Positions 51,815 to 60,569 of a DNA stretch of 64,000 nucleotides are shown here, piece by piece (position 1 is the stretch's first letter; every line of letters begins with the position of its first letter). This stretch comes from Thermoplasmatales archaeon. GTDB lineage: Archaea; Thermoplasmatota; E2; UBA202; JdFR-43. The notes under the pieces were generated by a model that was not told where the DNA came from, searched no databases, and was given only the letters and a program-made list of their open reading frames with translations. The stretch is taken from NCBI GenBank assembly GCA_014361195.1, contig JACIWA010000002.1:68310-132309 (forward strand). The letters are read 5' to 3'. Made by a program: the position numbers and the translations under genes.

Positions 51815-52486
51815 CTAAATTATTAAAGAAAAGAGGCTAATTATTGCAAGAGAGGTAATTGGAATTGCTGAATATTTTGATATCCCTGCATTCTCTCTTA
51901 GCTCAACTCTTTCAAAAACAAAAACAAAGATTGGAAGAACTAATGAAGTTGAGATTATATGCCATATCATAAAAGGAATTGCCAAGGTATAGCATAAGCT
52001 CAGATATTTCAAGTTTCCACCATAGTAGCCAAGCCACCACCCAAAATTTGTCCATAAATCATATAAAATTATAGATGGAATACTTAAAGATATAAAACAT
52101 TTTGCGGATTTTTTTCTGAGCAAATAGCCAATTCCCGCAATTATTGAAAACCCTGACCATGTAAATAAAAATATAAAGTTATTCCCTATGAAAACATCAG
52201 TTATCACCATTATTATGAAAGGAACAAGAAAAGTAAAATATTCCTTCAAATACCTTCCAGAAATTAAGGAAATAGATGCAATCACAAAGAAAACATCTCC
52301 CGCTATAAAAATCGGTTGCGATATACCAAAAATATTCAAGTATATGGGGGGCGGTGGCGGGAGGAAGTTTCTCAGGAATATTCTCGAAATTATTCCAATT
52401 GAAATAAGTAGCGATGCTATTGCTATTTTTTTCATGTTCTGGGGCATATTCATGGATATCATTTTACCATTTAAATTTTTAACCAT
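51815..52486 (-). CDS. Six-span membrane protein, DUF6580/ECF S-component-like
   Basis: The roughly 223-residue protein has about six hydrophobic spans and a proline run (FLPPPPPIYL). The block PIFIAGDVFFVIASISLISGR and VPFIIMVITDVFIGN resembles DUF6580/ECF-type substrate-binding S-components. The start is the ATG at 52486, four bases after the upstream stop; AAGGTGTG just before it can serve as a ribosome-binding site. The partner gene encodes a secreted DUF4430 protein, so the pair probably imports one small molecule. The ATPase and T-component are not here. Confidence 0.7.
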   Translation of the reverse strand: MVKNLNGKMISMNMPQNMKKIAIASLLISIGIISRIFLRNFLPPPPPIYLNIFGISQPIFIAGDVFFVIASISLISGRYLKEYFTFLVPFIIMVITDVFIGNNFIFLFTWSGFSIIAGIGYLLRKKSAKCFISLSIPSIILYDLWTNFGWWLGYYGGNLKYLSLCYTLAIPFMIWHIISTSLVLPIFVFVFERVELRENAGISKYSAIPITSLAIISLFSLII

Positions 52487-52490
52487 CTTA

Positions 52491-53261
52491 TCACACCTTG
52501 AATAATATAGCTTCATCACTTGCGTTATTTCCCGCCATATCATATGCAATTGCATTTAATTTATATTTTCCTTTTCCATTATCAAAAAGCCAGATATAAG
52601 GCTCTTTTTCAGCCCTATAAACCAATTCACCATTTAGATAAAATTCTACTTTTTCTATCTCGCATTGCAAATCGTTTGCATCCACTTCAACATTGATTTC
52701 TCCTATAACAATGGAAAATCCAGGAAATGAAATTATCTGTCTATCAAAAATGTATATGCCACCACTCGGCTTTTTTATTTTTACAGAAGGGGCAATATCA
52801 TCAACTGAAACATGAACGCGTATCCTTATCAATATATCGCAATTGCTTGGATTGCTTGAAAAATCCCCGTAGAACCAATCAACAACATCTCCTTCTTTTA
52901 CTTCATATCTATCCGCCCCAACCCATGGGAGAGGTTCATCTGGATAATTTACCCAGTATTGCCATCCTTTCATCCCTTCATTTTTAATGCCATTTACTGA
53001 ATCAACAAGCAATGAGCCATATTGGACATACCAACTATCATCGATAGTGTAGCTAAATTCCGCAATTTTTGATGCTTCATGCAAAGCTCCTAATGCGGTT
53101 GCATGATTTATTTTATATTCCTTTCCACTTTTCGCAATAGCTCTGAATTTCGCATTTTTAAAAAGATTTACATCTCCTTCCCACCCATCGATTGCTAAAG
53201 CAGGTATCATAGTGGTTGTTAATATTATTCCTACTAATATTGCAATTATTCCTTTTTTCAT
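52491..53261 (-). CDS. Secreted DUF4430 protein with C-terminal Ig-like module
   Basis: The 256-residue protein has a signal peptide (MKKGIIAILVGIILTTTMIPALA). The DUF4430 fold follows, with NHATALGALHEASKIAEFSY, GWQYWVNYPDEP and VKEGDVVDWFYGDF; this fold is related to the small-molecule-binding domain of cobalamin-binding intrinsic factor. The C-terminal module (GIYIFDRQIISF, IVIGEINVEVDAND, VEFYLNGELVYR, PYIWLFD) is shared with the PKD and beta-helix proteins. An AGGTGA site lies 6 bases before the ATG. It probably captures a substrate for the membrane protein encoded next. Confidence 0.88.
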   Translation of the reverse strand: MKKGIIAILVGIILTTTMIPALAIDGWEGDVNLFKNAKFRAIAKSGKEYKINHATALGALHEASKIAEFSYTIDDSWYVQYGSLLVDSVNGIKNEGMKGWQYWVNYPDEPLPWVGADRYEVKEGDVVDWFYGDFSSNPSNCDILIRIRVHVSVDDIAPSVKIKKPSGGIYIFDRQIISFPGFSIVIGEINVEVDANDLQCEIEKVEFYLNGELVYRAEKEPYIWLFDNGKGKYKLNAIAYDMAGNNASDEAILFKV

Positions 53262-53281
53262 TTCATCACCTGTAAACTTTT

Positions 53282-53297
53282 TTTTACAATTGTAAAA
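53282..53297. promoter_or_regulatory. Palindromic operator candidate before the DUF4430 cassette
   Basis: TTTTACAATTGTAAAA is a perfect 16-base palindrome about 21 bases before the DUF4430 ATG. The half-site GTAAAA recurs just upstream (GTAAAATTTATTTTAC), so three half-sites lie in a row. On the minus strand the TATA-like TTTAAATAG is just upstream, so a protein on the palindrome would cover the start of transcription. A repressor sensing the imported molecule is a reasonable guess. Confidence 0.6.
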
Positions 53298-53306
53298 TAA
53301 ATTTTA

Positions 53307-54083
53307 CTATTTAAATTTTTGCAAGCCACAGCAAAAATTCCTTATTTCAACTTTTTTTGCTTCCTGCATTGCTTTTTTTGAAGGAATTGCAATTTCCTTT
53401 ATTCCAAGCTTTACCAGCTCTACATCAAATTTTCTGGGGCGCATGCAACCTATTGAGAAATTAAAACCCTTTGAATATTCTATAAATTTTAATACTTCTT
53501 CCTTATTTATGGCTAGATTTTCAAAAGGGGTAAAAGGGGTTGGCATTACTATATTTAATACTATTTTTTTTATCTTATAATTTTTAAGTTTATCAATTAC
53601 TTCCCATTCCTCAACTTTTCCATAGTTCAATCCGATTGTTATATGAGGCGTTATCTCATTTCCTGCTTCAATAAGGCGATTCATATTGGCAAAGTAATCA
53701 TCGGATTTTTTTTCTAGATTAAAAACGTTTTTTATTGCATTATCAGATGGTAAATCAACAAATGCAATATCACAAGCCTCAACTAGTTGATCAGCCATTT
53801 TTTTGTCAACAAATCCAGGATGAATTGCAATATAAAACCTTTCTCTCAGTTTTTTAATTGCATCAATCATTTTATTGAGATTTATCAACTCTCCATTTCT
53901 GTTGAAACCTCCGCTTATAAGAATTCCATATCCTTTGAATTTTTCCCCTAATTTTAAAAGCCCTTCTCTATCTCCTATTTTTATCATTCCATTTAGATAT
54001 TTTCCCATGCAATGCTTGCAATTTAGTTCGCAATCAGATATTGCAACAGGAATAAAATTTGGTTTTGGAAAATAAGCTATCAT
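53307..54083 (-). CDS. Radical SAM protein, biotin-synthase homologue (COG1856-like)
   Basis: The 258-residue protein has the cluster motif DCELNCKHCMGKYL (CxxxCxxC), then LISGGFNRNGEL, FYIAIHPGFVDKK and VDLPSDNAI. A C-terminal SIGCMRPRKFD and a final FCCGL follow. The CxRPR motif and short length match the COG1856 group, which includes archaeal LipS1 lipoyl synthase. With the gene at 28673 it could form the LipS1/LipS2 pair. Its stop overlaps no gene; its start overlaps the guaAA stop by 4 bases. Confidence 0.75.
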   Translation of the reverse strand: MIAYFPKPNFIPVAISDCELNCKHCMGKYLNGMIKIGDREGLLKLGEKFKGYGILISGGFNRNGELINLNKMIDAIKKLRERFYIAIHPGFVDKKMADQLVEACDIAFVDLPSDNAIKNVFNLEKKSDDYFANMNRLIEAGNEITPHITIGLNYGKVEEWEVIDKLKNYKIKKIVLNIVMPTPFTPFENLAINKEEVLKFIEYSKGFNFSIGCMRPRKFDVELVKLGIKEIAIPSKKAMQEAKKVEIRNFCCGLQKFK

Positions 54084-54637
54084 ATCAATTCAATAAAATT
54101 TTTGAATATTTCTTTTCCATATTGAGTATGCTCAACTTCTGGATGAAATTGCAACCCAAAAAATGGCTTCTCCTTATGCATCATTGCCTGCACTCTACAA
54201 TATTTAGAGGAAGCAAGTAAGGAAAAATTTTCCGGAATTTTAACAACCTCATCATTATGATTTTCCCAAACAAAAAATTTATCTGGCAATCCTTTAAATA
54301 GAGCATCCTTCTCAATTATCTCAATTTCAACCTTTCCATATTCTGGAGTAATTGCCTCAGCGCATTCCCCTCCAAAAAATCTTGCCATGTATTGATGCCC
54401 CGCGCATATACCCAATACAGGAAAATCAGCTTTCGCAAGATATTCATCGCAATTCCCAAGCTTTTCCCGCAGGCCAACGCGGGGGGCGCCCCCAGACAGC
54501 ACTATGGCATCCGCATCCTCTATTTTTTCAAAAGGAGTTGTATTTGCCACTATTTCCGCTTTTACTCCTATATCTCTTAAGGTTCGCCATTCTAAATGCG
54601 TCCATTGTCCGCCATTGTCTATTACATATACTTTCAT
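54080..54637 (-). CDS. guaAA: GMP synthase glutaminase subunit
   Basis: This is the separate glutamine amidotransferase subunit of archaeal GMP synthase. The 185 residues have VIDNGGQWTHLEWRTLRDIG, IVLSGGAP, the catalytic Cys in LGICAGHQYMARFFGG, and the His-Glu pair in GLQFHPEVEHTQYG. The ATP-pyrophosphatase subunit is not in the window. It is the first gene of a two-gene unit with the radical SAM protein. Confidence 0.95.
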   Translation of the reverse strand: MKVYVIDNGGQWTHLEWRTLRDIGVKAEIVANTTPFEKIEDADAIVLSGGAPRVGLREKLGNCDEYLAKADFPVLGICAGHQYMARFFGGECAEAITPEYGKVEIEIIEKDALFKGLPDKFFVWENHNDEVVKIPENFSLLASSKYCRVQAMMHKEKPFFGLQFHPEVEHTQYGKEIFKNFIELI

Positions 54638-54683
54638 TAAGGATAAATTTTTTTTGTATAATATTTTTTGCGAAAATTTGAAA

Positions 54684-55109
54684 ATGCATGAATGTTTAAG
54701 GAATGTGATCAGGAGATGCAGTGAAGATGACTTAAAAGAAGTGCTGGAAATAGAAAATTTATCATTTAACTACCCATATCCTCCCTACTTTTTTTATGAA
54801 TATCTCAATAAACTTTTTTTTGTTGCAGAAGAAAATGGGAAGATTGTTGGATATATAATAGGAGATAGCGAAAGAAACATGATAATATCGATTGCAGTTC
54901 ATCCTAGCCATAGGAGGAAGGGTTATGGAAAAAAATTGATGGAGCATCTCCTAAAATTTATGAAAGGAGATGTTTTTCTGCAAGTGAGGAAGAGCAACAA
55001 TGGAGCGATAAAATTTTATGAAAATATGGGTTTTAAAAAGAAAGGTGAAATAAAAAACTATTATTTTGATGGAGAAGATGCTTATATAATGGTAAAGAGG
55101 ATAGATTAA
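54684..55109 (+). CDS. rimI: GNAT N-acetyltransferase, RimI-like
   Basis: The roughly 141 residues have the acetyl-CoA-binding motif VHPSHRRKGYGKKLMEHLL, preceded by VAEENGKIVGYIIGD, and the C-terminal FYENMGFKKKGEIKNYY. This is the pattern of RimI/Ard1-type N-terminal acetyltransferases. I used the ATG at 54684; the longer frame upstream runs antisense through guaAA. The 3' end overlaps the convergent nac gene by 4 bases. Confidence 0.88.
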   Translation: MHECLRNVIRRCSEDDLKEVLEIENLSFNYPYPPYFFYEYLNKLFFVAEENGKIVGYIIGDSERNMIISIAVHPSHRRKGYGKKLMEHLLKFMKGDVFLQVRKSNNGAIKFYENMGFKKKGEIKNYYFDGEDAYIMVKRID

Positions 55110-55417
55110 GAAGAAAGGTTAATTATTGCTTGAGCAATGTCTCCCTTTGCCTCTTCAAGGGCTTTTCTTGCCTCCTCCCTGCCTTTTCCAGTTTTTTCTG
55201 CGACCATCTCCACATCTTCTTCTCTTATTTTAACTCTTACTTTTGGCTCACCACTTATCTGATAGATTTTTTTGCCTTTCATGTCCATTATTCCAACTGT
55301 TGTTTTTTCAAAAACATATTCTTTATCCTTTGTTTCAATTATTATTCTTTCTGCATCAATCTCCTTAAAATCTATTCCCATTCTCTTCATGGCCAGACGA
55401 ATTTGCTTTTCATCCAT
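55106..55417 (-). CDS. nac: Nascent polypeptide-associated complex protein
   Basis: Archaeal NAC binds ribosomes near the tunnel exit and new chains. The roughly 103 residues have an N-terminal helix (MDEKQIRLAMKRMGIDFKEI), the NAC beta-barrel (AERIIIETKDKEYVFEKTTV, MDMKGKKIYQISG) and a C-terminal UBA domain (AEKTGKGREEARKALEEA, GDIAQAIINL). I chose the ATG at 55417; the extra six residues upstream look like leader. Confidence 0.94.
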   Translation of the reverse strand: MDEKQIRLAMKRMGIDFKEIDAERIIIETKDKEYVFEKTTVGIMDMKGKKIYQISGEPKVRVKIREEDVEMVAEKTGKGREEARKALEEAKGDIAQAIINLSS

Positions 55418-55492
55418 AAATAAAAACTTTTTCAATTATTTTAGTTTTTGCATAAATCACATAATTTTTAAATCAAATTTTACTTATTGAGC

Positions 55493-56887
55493 ATGGAAAC
55501 AAAGATTCTTGATAAAAATGCTGAATTTTTTGGCGTAACCACAGAGCAACTCATGGAAAATGCGGGTAGAGCTATTGCGAATGAGGCAAAAAAATTGCCA
55601 TTTAAAAGATGGCTGATTTTATGCGGGCCCGGGAATAATGGAGGGGATGGATATGTTGCATCTCGCTATATAAAAAATTGCAGGGTAATTGTGATTGAAA
55701 AACCAAAAACAAAGCTTGCAATGAAAAATTTCAGGAGAGCAAAGACGAAGTGCAAAATTTACCATTATAGCAAGGAGAAATTTATCCAGCTTTTAGAAGA
55801 AAGCGATGCGGTAATAGATGCAATGCTTGGAATCGGAATAAAAGGTGAGCTAAAAGAGCCATATCGTCAAATAGTTGAAATTTTGAATAGATCAGAAAAA
55901 TTTATTCTTTCTGTTGATGTTCCCACAGGTTTTGGAAGCGACTTAATGCTCAATCCAAATCTTACAATAACATTTCATTTAGTAAAAGACGGAATGGATG
56001 AAAGATGTGGAAAAATATTGGTAGCGGACATAGGGATACCAAAAGAAGCGGAGCAATATGTTGGGGCGGGGGAGCTAATTTTATATCCAAGGCGAAGAAA
56101 AGATAGTCACAAAGGAGAAAATGGGATAGTAGCGATTATAGGGGGAGGAGCATATACTGGTGCCCCTTTCCTGGCGGGTATGTCAGCTCTCAGAGCGGGA
56201 TGTGACCTTGTTTATATTTGCTGTCCTTCTTCTGTTTGGAGTGTAATTGCGTCTTTCTCTCCTGATTTGGTTGTTAGAAAAATGAGCGGGGATTTTTTAA
56301 CAGTTGATGGTTTAAAGGAAGTAGAGGATGTTATAGAAAAAGCGGATGCAATTCTGGTTGGGCCGGGTTTAGGCAAAAACAAGGAAATCATTGAAGCATG
56401 CAAATTCATCTTTGAAAATTATGATAAGAAGTTTGTTTATGATGCGGATGCAATAGAAAGCCTGAAAGGAATGAAATGTAACCAGAGAGTTGTTATCACG
56501 CCTCACTCTGGGGAATTCAAAAGATTGACAGGAATAGATTTGCCATCTGAAATTGATGAAAGAGCAAAAATAATCAAGAATGAAGCAAAAAAGCTGGATG
56601 CAACAATTCTTGCTAAGGGGGTAATTGATATAATAAGCGACGGAAAAAGGTTAAAAATGAATAAAATACATAATGAAGGAATGACTGTTGGAGGTACAGG
56701 TGATACGCTTGCGGGTATATGCTGTGCAATGCTTGCCAAAAAAATTGAGCCATTTTATTCCGCATGCATTTCAGCATTTATAAATGGAATGGCTGGAAAT
56801 ATGGCTTATGAAGAAAAAGGAAATATTACCGCAACTGATTTAATAGAAAAAATACCGATTGTAATTAAAAAATTCACTCAGGAGTAG
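55493..56887 (+). CDS. nnr: Bifunctional NAD(P)H-hydrate epimerase/dehydratase
   Basis: The protein repairs hydrated NADH/NADPH. Its 464 residues hold an N-terminal YjeF epimerase domain (LMENAGRAIANEA, CGPGNNGGDGYVASRY) and a C-terminal kinase-like dehydratase domain. The latter shows GENGIVAIIGGGAYTGAPFL, VGPGLGKNKE, VITPHSGEFKRLTG and GGTGDTLAG. I used the ATG at 55493; a TTG two codons earlier is the alternative. Its end overlaps the convergent bpsA gene by 14 bases. Confidence 0.96.
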   Translation: METKILDKNAEFFGVTTEQLMENAGRAIANEAKKLPFKRWLILCGPGNNGGDGYVASRYIKNCRVIVIEKPKTKLAMKNFRRAKTKCKIYHYSKEKFIQLLEESDAVIDAMLGIGIKGELKEPYRQIVEILNRSEKFILSVDVPTGFGSDLMLNPNLTITFHLVKDGMDERCGKILVADIGIPKEAEQYVGAGELILYPRRRKDSHKGENGIVAIIGGGAYTGAPFLAGMSALRAGCDLVYICCPSSVWSVIASFSPDLVVRKMSGDFLTVDGLKEVEDVIEKADAILVGPGLGKNKEIIEACKFIFENYDKKFVYDADAIESLKGMKCNQRVVITPHSGEFKRLTGIDLPSEIDERAKIIKNEAKKLDATILAKGVIDIISDGKRLKMNKIHNEGMTVGGTGDTLAGICCAMLAKKIEPFYSACISAFINGMAGNMAYEEKGNITATDLIEKIPIVIKKFTQE

Positions 56888-57878
56888 CCCAACTTTCCTT
56901 GTCAATATAGAACTCTTTTCCTATATCAACATCACCTCTTATTATAGGCTTTATCTCCTTAATCGCTTCTATCCTATAAAAAGATGATTTATACCAGTTA
57001 TAATCCATATCCACCTTCAACTTCTTGTAGATAGGGAGTTTGTGCTGATATGAGGAGAAATTTTTTTTCTCAATTGGATAGGTGCTGAATCTCCTTCTTA
57101 TATCTGTTATCACAAAACCCATATCATAAATCATTTTCTGAATTTCATACCACTTTTTTAAAGATGCTTCAAGCGTCGTCAGCCCAAAATAACCCGCCCC
57201 ATTTCTTTTTAAGGAAGAAGCTCCTCTTGATAAAAACAATTTTATTCCAGGTATAGTTTCAACTGGATCAGTGACAAAAACATCGAATTTTTTAGAGAAT
57301 TTTTCATTTTCCTTCCTTATATCATTTACATATGCATCAACTGGTAAGCTATATTCATCCGCTACTTTGTTTATAAAATTAACAATTCTTTCATCTATAT
57401 CTATTGCAACAACTTTTTTTGGCATAAAAGTTAGCCCGCATGCTATACTAAAAAAATCATCATCCCCTATAACAAATATTTTCCCTATTAAATCTCCTCT
57501 TTCATATACAAAAGCTAATCTCCTCAAAACATCTTCGCATCTCATATACCCTTGATCATATTTTTCTTTAGCTTCAGGGCGTTTTTTCATTATCCTCTTG
57601 TAATCTTTCTCTATTTGATGGAAAAAATTGTATCCTGTGCCACCACAAGCTTTACATTTAAAATCGATCCATCTCCATATATTCATCCCTTTTTTAGTTA
57701 GCCTTAATTTACCATCTCTTATTTCTATTATATTTTTCTTTTCCAATTCCCTTATTTTTTTATAAAATTCCCTCAAACTGGCATCCACATCAGCAATTAA
57801 TTCCCATATTGAAATAACTCCTCTACTTAAGATAGAAATTATTTGGTATTCTATTCTATTCATTTCATCCTCTGTCAA
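56874..57878 (-). CDS. bpsA: Branched-chain polyamine synthase BpsA (DUF43)
   Basis: BpsA adds aminopropyl groups to make N4-bis(aminopropyl)spermidine, a branched polyamine of thermophiles. The 334 residues have an N-terminal winged-helix region, CKACGGTGYN, VIGDDDFFSIACGL with the catalytic GDDD, IDIDERIVNFINK and VTDPVETIPGIK, all typical of the DUF43 family. It overlaps speD by 14 bases, forming a polyamine pair. It supports a thermophilic lifestyle. Confidence 0.93.
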   Translation of the reverse strand: MTEDEMNRIEYQIISILSRGVISIWELIADVDASLREFYKKIRELEKKNIIEIRDGKLRLTKKGMNIWRWIDFKCKACGGTGYNFFHQIEKDYKRIMKKRPEAKEKYDQGYMRCEDVLRRLAFVYERGDLIGKIFVIGDDDFFSIACGLTFMPKKVVAIDIDERIVNFINKVADEYSLPVDAYVNDIRKENEKFSKKFDVFVTDPVETIPGIKLFLSRGASSLKRNGAGYFGLTTLEASLKKWYEIQKMIYDMGFVITDIRRRFSTYPIEKKNFSSYQHKLPIYKKLKVDMDYNWYKSSFYRIEAIKEIKPIIRGDVDIGKEFYIDKESWATPE

Positions 57879-58206
57879 GTATATAATGTCTGAAATTTTT
57901 CGGTTTCAAATATTTTATGAAAAGCTCGAAAGCAATCTCACTCTTCTTTTTATCACCGCATGTAAATATATCAAGATTAACTAATTCATATTCAGGCCAG
58001 GTATGAATTGAAATGTGCGATTCTGAAATTAATACAATGCAAGTTACTCCATGTGGATTGAATTGCTTTGTTAAAATTCCTATTTTCTCTATTTTTGATT
58101 CTTCAATCACTTTTTCAACTATCTCTTTTAGCACACTTTCTTCGGATATCAGTTTTTTATCCACGCCATAGAACTCTGCTATTATATGTCTTCCGAGTAT
58201 CTTCAT
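57865..58206 (-). CDS. speD: S-adenosylmethionine decarboxylase proenzyme
   Basis: The enzyme makes decarboxylated AdoMet, the aminopropyl donor for BpsA. The roughly 113 residues have LGRHIIAEFYGVD at the N-terminus, the self-cleavage site ISESHISIHTWPE (Ser forms the pyruvoyl group) and VNLDIFTCG with the catalytic Cys. I chose the ATG at 58206; GAGAGAGGTGA lies just before it and serves as a Shine-Dalgarno site. The next gene, bpsA, overlaps its end. Confidence 0.95.
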   Translation of the reverse strand: MKILGRHIIAEFYGVDKKLISEESVLKEIVEKVIEESKIEKIGILTKQFNPHGVTCIVLISESHISIHTWPEYELVNLDIFTCGDKKKSEIAFELFIKYLKPKNFRHYILDRG

Positions 58207-58474
58207 TTTTTCACCTCTCTCCAAGATAATAAAATTTAAGTATAAGATAATCCTAAATTATTTCTTAAATTTTTCGATGATTTCGAGAAATTTCCAGAAT
58301 TTGAAAAATGCTTTACTCATTTTTATAAGGGATGAATTGCTATTTTACTTGATTGAAGGTAAAGAGTAAAATATTTTTGCTGAATGTGTGGAAAAAGAGA
58401 TATAACAAAATGGGTTAAAATTAAGCAAGAGGAGGGTTCAATTTTCTCAAGGGTTAGAAATATGGGCGAGATAA

Positions 58475-58485
58475 CTTTTATAAAT
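58475..58485 (+). promoter_or_regulatory. TATA-like promoter of radA
   Basis: CTTTTATAAAT is centred about 30 bases before the radA ATG at 58511. The rest of the gap from 58207 to 58510 holds the speD promoter (TACTTAAATTT, near 58233-58243) and no other feature that I can see. Confidence 0.6.
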
Positions 58486-58510
58486 CCAATATGTATTGAA
58501 AATTGATAAT

Positions 58511-59449
58511 ATGATCGATTTGGAAGATTTACCTGGTGTTGGGCCTGCAACAGCAAAAAAGCTAGAGGAAGCGGGTTATACCGATTTGATGGCAATTGCG
58601 GTTGCATCCCCTGCGGAGCTTGCGGAAATTGCTGAAATAGGCGAGGGCACCGCACTTAAAATAATACAGGCAGCTAGAGAAAAAGCGGATGTTGGCGGAT
58701 TTGAGACAGGTGATACATTGCTTGAGAGATTGAAGGAAAGGAAACATCTTACAACCGGCTCAAAAAGTTTCGATGAGTTACTTGGTGGAGGATTTGAAAC
58801 CCAAGCAATAACAGAACTCTTTGGAGAATTTGGCTCAGGAAAGACACAGATTGCACATCAGTTATGTGTAAATGTTCAGCTTAAGGAAGAAGAGGGTGGG
58901 CTGGAGGGTGAGGCAATTTTCATTGATACGGAAAATACATTTCGCCCTGAGAGAATAATTCAGATGGCAAATGGCTATGGAATGGATGGAAAAGAAGCAT
59001 TGAAAAAAATACATGTTGCTACCGCATTTAATTCAAATCATCAAATGATGCTTGTTGAGAAAGCAAATGAAATTGCAAAAGAGCACAATGTAAGGCTACT
59101 AGTTGTTGATTCATTGACAGGGCATTTCAGAGCGGAATATATTGGAAGAAGTTCCCTTGCGGAAAGGCAACAGAAATTAAATAAACATATGCATAGTTTG
59201 CTAAAATTTGCAAGAATAAATAATGCAGTCATATGTGTAACAAATCAAGTCGCTGCTCGTCCAGATGTATTCTTTGGAGACCCAACTCAACCGATAGGAG
59301 GCCATATAGTTGGCCATACCGCAATGTTCAGGCTTTATTTAAGAAAATCAAAGGGAGGAAAGAGAATTGCTCGCCTAATTGACTCACCACACCTTCCAGA
59401 AGGAGAAGTTGTATTTTCGGTTTCGGAAGAAGGAATAAGAGATGCATAG
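58511..59449 (+). CDS. radA: DNA repair and recombination protein RadA
   Basis: RadA is the archaeal RecA/Rad51 recombinase. The roughly 312 residues have the N-terminal helix-hairpin-helix domain ([20 protein letters not shown]), the polymerisation motif region, Walker [27 protein letters not shown] and Walker [13 protein letters not shown]. The later [10 protein letters not shown] and [18 protein letters not shown] are also typical. I chose the ATG at 58511, which fits the TATA spacing; a TTG at 58496 is the alternative. It overlaps hypE by 8 bases. Confidence 0.98.
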   Translation: MIDLEDLPGVGPATAKKLEEAGYTDLMAIAVASPAELAEIAEIGEGTALKIIQAAREKADVGGFETGDTLLERLKERKHLTTGSKSFDELLGGGFETQAITELFGEFGSGKTQIAHQLCVNVQLKEEEGGLEGEAIFIDTENTFRPERIIQMANGYGMDGKEALKKIHVATAFNSNHQMMLVEKANEIAKEHNVRLLVVDSLTGHFRAEYIGRSSLAERQQKLNKHMHSLLKFARINNAVICVTNQVAARPDVFFGDPTQPIGGHIVGHTAMFRLYLRKSKGGKRIARLIDSPHLPEGEVVFSVSEEGIRDA

Positions 59450-60470
59450 AATAGAACTCTCGCATGGCGCTGGCGGGCGAGAAATGGCAAAACTTATAGA
59501 GGAGTTTATAGTAAAAAAAATTAAAAACGAGAAGGCGGAAGTTGCTTTGCAAGAAATGGATGATTCAGCGGTTTTTGAAGATATTGTCTTTACAACAGAT
59601 AGTCATGTAGTTCAACCAATTTTTTTCCCTGGTGGAGATATAGGAAGGCTGGCGGTTGCTGGCACGATAAATGACATAGCTTCATTAGGGGCGAAACCTC
59701 TTGCAATGTCTCTTGCAATGGTAATAGAAGAAGGATTTGAGATGGAGAAATATGAAAAAATTCTTGAGAGTATATCTAAGACAGCAATTGAAGGAGATGT
59801 GGAAATAGTTACTGGTGATACAAAAGTTGTTGAGAGAGGGGGAATAAAGGATATGATTATAACAACCTCTGCAATTGGAAAAGAAACAAAATATCTAGAA
59901 GAAAATTTTGAATTCACAAAAAGAAATAAATGGCTTCTCGATTCTTGTCTAGAGGCAGGAGATAAAATAATTTTAACTGGAACAATTGCGGATCATGGTA
60001 TTGCAATTATTTCTAAAAGAGAGGGATATGGATTTAAAGGAAAAGTCAAGTCAGATGTTGCTCCATTATATGGGCTTATTGAAAAAGCTTTAAAAGTAGG
60101 AGGGGTTGTTTCTGCAAAAGATGTAACAAGAGGAGGGATTGCAAGTGCTTTAAATGAAATGGCAAAAAAATCTAGGGTTTCTATTCATATCGAGGAAGAG
60201 AAAATACCAATAAAAGAAGCGACGCTTTCTGCTTGTGAGATGCTTGGAATTGATCCATACATAGTTGGAAATGAGGGGAAAATGGTTATAGGAGTGATGG
60301 AGGAGATGGCAGAGGATGTGCTTGAAGCAATTAGGAAACATAAATATGGCAGAGATGCGGAGATAATTGGAGAAGTGAATAATGGAAATTATGTTATTTT
60401 GAATACAAAAGTGGGGGGAAAAAGAATTCTTGAGATGCCAACAGGAGAAATAATTCCAAGAATATGCTGA
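59442..60470 (+). CDS. hypE: Hydrogenase maturation factor HypE
   Basis: HypE turns carbamoyl into the cyanide ligand of NiFe hydrogenase iron. The 342 residues have [64 protein letters not shown] and [14 protein letters not shown]. It ends in the essential C-terminal Cys of PRIC, where the thiocarbamate forms. It is coupled to radA by an 8-base overlap, away from the other hyp genes at 14.4-16.1 kb. Confidence 0.97.
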   Translation: MHRIELSHGAGGREMAKLIEEFIVKKIKNEKAEVALQEMDDSAVFEDIVFTTDSHVVQPIFFPGGDIGRLAVAGTINDIASLGAKPLAMSLAMVIEEGFEMEKYEKILESISKTAIEGDVEIVTGDTKVVERGGIKDMIITTSAIGKETKYLEENFEFTKRNKWLLDSCLEAGDKIILTGTIADHGIAIISKREGYGFKGKVKSDVAPLYGLIEKALKVGGVVSAKDVTRGGIASALNEMAKKSRVSIHIEEEKIPIKEATLSACEMLGIDPYIVGNEGKMVIGVMEEMAEDVLEAIRKHKYGRDAEIIGEVNNGNYVILNTKVGGKRILEMPTGEIIPRIC

Positions 60471-60545
60471 GAGATATTATGTCCTTCTTTAATAATATTT
60501 AGATTTCAAGCGAGATTTTGCCAAAAATTTTTAAATATAAAAACT

Positions 60546-60556
60546 TATTTATAAAT
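60546..60556 (+). promoter_or_regulatory. TATA-like promoter of the beta-helix gene
   Basis: TATTTATAAAT is centred about 20 bases before the ATG at 60570. It supports 60570 as the original start, upstream of the frameshift in the signal peptide. Confidence 0.5.
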
Positions 60557-60569
60557 TGAAGGCTAAAAA

